A program made the translations under genes and the position numbers. DNA of 7,394 bases from Candidatus Acidiferrales bacterium (GTDB taxonomy: Bacteria > Acidobacteriota > Terriglobia > Acidiferrales > UBA7541): contig CATPAM010000109.1 in assembly GCA_955651735.1 (NCBI GenBank), forward strand, positions 1-7,394. The letters are read 5' to 3'. Positions within the stretch are counted from its first letter, which is position 1, and every line of letters begins with the position of its first letter. This document shows positions 5,336 through 7,394 of this stretch, piece by piece. A model generated the notes under the pieces. It did no database searches and was not told the DNA's origin. It saw nothing but the letters and a program-made list of their open reading frames with translations.

Positions 5336-7003
5336 TTAGTGAGGACGCCCCGAAGAGGCCGAGGACGTGGCATGTGACGCGCTCGCCGCAGGCGCGGAGG
5401 CTGAGCCGCGCGACGCGCCGCCCTGACTCCAGCCACCGCCGCCCGAAGGCGACGATCCGCGCATTCCAGTCCACGCCCGCGCCGGTGGCGGTGGCGGCGC
5501 CATCGCTCGCGCCGGAGGAGTGGCAGCGCGCACATTCGCGGCGGGCACTCGCATATTTGCAGCGGCGCTAGCTTCAACGCGGCGTTGCCCAGCGCGCTCA
5601 CCCGTCAAAGCCTCTCTGGTCGCATCGGTTTTCTCAGCGCTTTTCGCCGCTGCAGTCTGCGCCACGGAAGCCCCATTGACGAAGCGATGTTCGCGCGCAT
5701 CGTACGCAATCGAAGAGTTGCGGTCCAGCGTGACCCCGCGAGCGTTGCTGCCCCCGCCGACAATCGTCCGCGAAACGCGTGCCGGTGCCGCAGACGCCGC
5801 CACCGCGGTATTCGTCAGCGACTCGCGCGGCGGTGCTTTCATCACTTTCCAGCTCTCCCCCGCTGCGCTCGCGCTGGCCATTGCCTGCTGCGAAACCGCG
5901 CCGCTAGCCACCGGGAAAACTCCCTTGGCCAGGTTGATCGGCTCTTTGCCGCGCACATCCAGCGGATGGACCGGCACGAGCCCAAGCAAACCCGTTTTCG
6001 AACGCACGAAAACTCCCGTCACCGGCCGGAATGGCGCAATTCCGCTAAATCCAAATCCGAACCCCGGCGACCACAGCCATCCAAAAAACGGGTCGAACAC
6101 CCAGCCCCCATAGTGATACGGCAGCCAGCCCCACGGCTGTGCACCTATAAACGTCGAGCCATACACCGGATCCATAAACCAGCCGCCGCCCGCAAATGGT
6201 GACCAGCCCAGTCCCACTCCGTACGGCCGCCAGCAATTCCCGTACCCGCTTACCGGATACCACGAGCCGTACGTATAAAGGTCTGCTATTCCCGACGTGT
6301 AGTAAGGCGAGCTGACGTATTGCTGCGCCGCGTTGGTCGCGGTTGCCACGGTGTCCTCACGCCCGGCAACCCAGCGATCGAAATCATCATTTTCCGGAAG
6401 CCGCGCAACCTCCGTAGAATTGTTGTCGCCGGCGCGCATCGAGAGCGACTGCCCCTTGACCAACGCCGTACTCTTGTTCTTCCGCAAAACGCTGACGCGG
6501 CCCTTGCTCACGTCCACGACACTGCCGTCATCGAAATTGTCCAAGCGGAAACCCGCGCGCCCATCGGCCTCCACGGTGAAGTCGCCGCCCGTAACGCTGA
6601 AATAATCGCCACTCCCGGGATTTACGTAGAAGGACGCCGTGCCCTGGCGCAGCACCAGCCGCGTGGTTTTCGCGCCGTCTTCCAGCGAAAGATCATAAAA
6701 CTCCAGCACCGTATTTTCCGCCAGAAAGGCCATCGCGCCATTTTCAAACTCAACTTCCGCGCGTCCATGGTCGGTAGCCAGAACGTAGCCCTGCCGGATC
6801 GGCAGATTCAGCGTAGCGCCTTCCCAGTTGGCTTTGTCGCTGGTCAGCGGATCGCCATGCACGTCGCGCGTGAAGCGCACGTCGCCCTGCACCAGGCTCA
6901 GGCGAATGATGCGTGCGTGGCTCGAATCAGCTCGCAGCCAGCCGGCAAACAGCAATACCAAAGCGGCCAAAAAGAGAGAACGAAGCAGAATACGGGATTT
7001 CAT
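5336..7003 (-). CDS. Exported FecR-domain protein with Trp/Gly/Tyr-rich middle and disordered C-terminal tail
   Basis: The product has 555 residues from ATG 7003. I prefer this start to the GTG at 7009 because AGGGGG (7009-7014) lies 5 bases upstream of the ATG, whereas the GTG overlaps it. Residues 1-25 are a signal peptide (Lys2/Arg4/Arg8, Leu-rich core, LRA-D cleavage). Residues about 32-190 are a FecR-like beta domain: LSLVQGDVRF, then GRAEVEFENGAMAFL, LRQGTASFYV, DFTVEADGRAGFRL and GRVSVLRKNKSTALVKGQSL. Residues 240-320 are very rich in Trp, Gly and Tyr (YGNCWRPYG, WGWLPYHYGGW, FFGWLWSPGFGF), a pattern I associate with acidobacterial exported proteins of DUF6600 type. Residues 323-365 (VTGVFVRSKTGLLGLVPVHP) appear to close that domain. 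Residues 370-555 are Ala/Ser/Gly/Pro-rich and probably disordered. FecR itself is an inner-membrane signal transducer for siderophore uptake. Here no sigma factor or TonB receptor is adjacent and there is no membrane anchor after cleavage, so an iron-signalling role is not supported. Its stop faces the MEMO stop across 26 bases. Confidence 0.88.
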   Translation of the reverse strand: MKSRILLRSLFLAALVLLFAGWLRADSSHARIIRLSLVQGDVRFTRDVHGDPLTSDKANWEGATLNLPIRQGYVLATDHGRAEVEFENGAMAFLAENTVLEFYDLSLEDGAKTTRLVLRQGTASFYVNPGSGDYFSVTGGDFTVEADGRAGFRLDNFDDGSVVDVSKGRVSVLRKNKSTALVKGQSLSMRAGDNNSTEVARLPENDDFDRWVAGREDTVATATNAAQQYVSSPYYTSGIADLYTYGSWYPVSGYGNCWRPYGVGLGWSPFAGGGWFMDPVYGSTFIGAQPWGWLPYHYGGWVFDPFFGWLWSPGFGFGFSGIAPFRPVTGVFVRSKTGLLGLVPVHPLDVRGKEPINLAKGVFPVASGAVSQQAMASASAAGESWKVMKAPPRESLTNTAVAASAAPARVSRTIVGGGSNARGVTLDRNSSIAYDAREHRFVNGASVAQTAAAKSAEKTDATREALTGERAGQRRVEASAAANMRVPAANVRAATPPARAMAPPPPPARAWTGMRGSSPSGGGGWSQGGASRGSASAPAASASHATSSASSGRPH

Positions 7004-7020
7004 GGTCACCCCCTGAGGGG
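7004..7020 (-). promoter_or_regulatory. Ribosome binding site of the FecR-type gene inside a short palindrome
   Basis: On the minus strand AGGGGG (7014-7009) precedes ATG 7003 by 5 bases. The same purine tract is one arm of the palindrome CCCCT-N-AGGGG (7010-7020). The single-base centre is too tight for an RNA hairpin, so if it matters it would be as a DNA operator. The main value of the site is that it selects ATG 7003 over GTG 7009. Confidence 0.55.
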
Positions 7021-7072
7021 ACGAGGCTTACACCAATAAGACGGCAAAGGCACCTTGCGGGTTGCAAGCTTT

Positions 7073-7174
7073 CTAGCCGCCCAGTTCATAGTCTCTTGGC
7101 GTTGCATGCGCGTCAAGCTCCCGACGCACGCGGGCAGGCCAAGGGGAGCAACATCTGCGCCGCATGATTTGCAT
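7073..7174 (-). CDS. Possible 33-residue small ORF upstream of the FecR-type gene
   Basis: From ATG 7174 the frame encodes 33 residues beginning MQIMRRRCCSPWPARVRR and ends in TAG at 7073-7075. The N-terminal part is strongly basic with an adjacent Cys pair (8-9), and the C-terminal half is mixed (ELDAHATPRDYELGG). The main support is translational: GAGGTGAT (7189-7182 on the minus strand) is an unbroken match to the anti-Shine-Dalgarno and ends about 7 bases before the ATG. The frame stays open upstream to an ATG at 7288, but nothing supports that longer form. The ORF ends 69 bases before the FecR ATG on the same strand, so it could be a leader peptide or a small first gene of that transcript. 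It matches no family I know. A chance open frame in GC-rich DNA remains possible. Confidence 0.35.
   Translation of the reverse strand: MQIMRRRCCSPWPARVRRELDAHATPRDYELGG
7088..7116 (-). promoter_or_regulatory. Weak candidate promoter for the FecR-type gene
   Basis: On the minus strand TTGACG (7116-7111, 5 of 6 to the -35 consensus) is followed after 17 bases by GACTAT (7093-7088, only 3 of 6 to the -10). It would give a leader of about 80 bases containing a small hairpin, CTTGC (7068-7064) with GCAAG (7058-7054). It lies inside the possible small ORF at 7073-7174, so both need not be real. Confidence 0.22.
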
Positions 7175-7394
7175 CGGAGAAATCACCTCTTTCCTGTTCT
7201 TGACACCATAGGGGCGAATCGCTACGTTCGATGGGGGGAAGTGTTCGACAGACACCTGCGTGGTGGTCCTCGATCGATCGTCCAGCACTGGGCGTTGGTG
7301 AACTAACGGGAAACACCCACGATTCGTGGGAGTGACTTCTTTTTCAATGGGGGATGGGGGATAACGATGCGAGGAGTGTATAGAATTTTTGGGG
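7175..7394. other. Right-end intergenic stretch with short palindromes and G-rich repeat, no gene recognised
   Basis: Apart from the possible small ORF and promoter noted separately, bases 7010-7394 hold no convincing gene. Visible pieces are: TTGACA at 7200-7205 (+) with no good -10; a self-complementary CGATCGATCG at 7271-7280; the inverted repeat CCCACGA-T-TCGTGGG at 7316-7330, followed nine bases later by five T residues (7340-7344), which is a poor terminator; a tandem ATGGGGG ATGGGGG at 7347-7360; and an ATG at 7367 in a frame open to the window edge (MRGVYRIFG), too short to judge. This could be the upstream region of a further plus-strand gene. Confidence 0.4.

Noticed and set aside
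7007..7009. GTG start adding two residues to the FecR-type protein
   Set aside because: The GTG overlaps the AGGGGG ribosome binding tract, which is at proper spacing only for the ATG at 7003.
6320..7039. 239-codon plus-strand frame, with others near 5520-6202, opposite the FecR-type gene
   Set aside because: The minus-strand frame has a signal peptide, FecR features and a Shine-Dalgarno; the plus-strand frames look like antisense artefacts of GC-rich codons.
7055..7306. 83-codon plus-strand frame in the right intergenic region
   Set aside because: No Shine-Dalgarno, no domain or compositional signal, and it overlaps the better-supported small ORF on the other strand.

Overview
The window looks like chromosomal DNA from a GC-rich bacterium, most probably an Acidobacteriota member. 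I infer this from gene style rather than from any marker gene: an exported FecR-type protein with a Trp/Gly/Tyr-rich middle, a repeat protein with DR-x-A-x-G...LT-x-x-E motifs, a small exported protein ending in a GGYQFGDKV...VKIKGKP stretch, and a stand-alone methylmalonyl-CoA mutase catalytic chain. No rRNA, tRNA, CRISPR array, transposase, integrase or phage gene is visible.

Layout from left to right. Bases 22-47 are a rho-independent terminator for a gene outside the window. Bases 226-903 (+) encode an exported protein with two 75-residue repeats, followed by its own terminator at 932-961. A leftward cluster follows, in transcription order: a small two-helix membrane protein (3547-3290), the methylmalonyl-CoA mutase large chain (3286-1652) and a Maf/YhdE-type nucleotide pyrophosphatase (1596-1021). 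The first two are only 3 bases apart. Bases 3548-3717 are a divergent intergenic region with a plausible promoter for the rightward cluster: a small cytosolic protein with a TTG start (3718-4080), an exported small protein overlapping it by 4 bases (4077-4484), and a MEMO-family protein (4503-5309). A long exported FecR-domain protein (7003-5336, minus) converges on the MEMO gene with 26 bases between stops. The last ~390 bases hold no large gene, but contain a possible 33-codon ORF with a near-ideal ribosome binding site upstream of the FecR gene, and some short palindromes and G-rich repeats.

Working together: methylmalonyl-CoA mutase interconverts methylmalonyl-CoA and succinyl-CoA. This chain lacks the cobalamin-binding domain, so it needs a separate small subunit that is not in the window. 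Maf removes non-canonical or excess nucleoside triphosphates and has no obvious metabolic link to the mutase. The rightward cluster is the least understood part: two proteins of unknown function, one cytosolic and one exported, sit with a MEMO homologue that lacks its usual AMMECR1 and radical-SAM partners. The FecR and repeat proteins are exported proteins with no assigned function. I see no clear new defence or mobile system. The best leads are the uncharacterised TTG-start/exported/MEMO cluster, the four-motif repeat protein and the small ORF upstream of the FecR gene.
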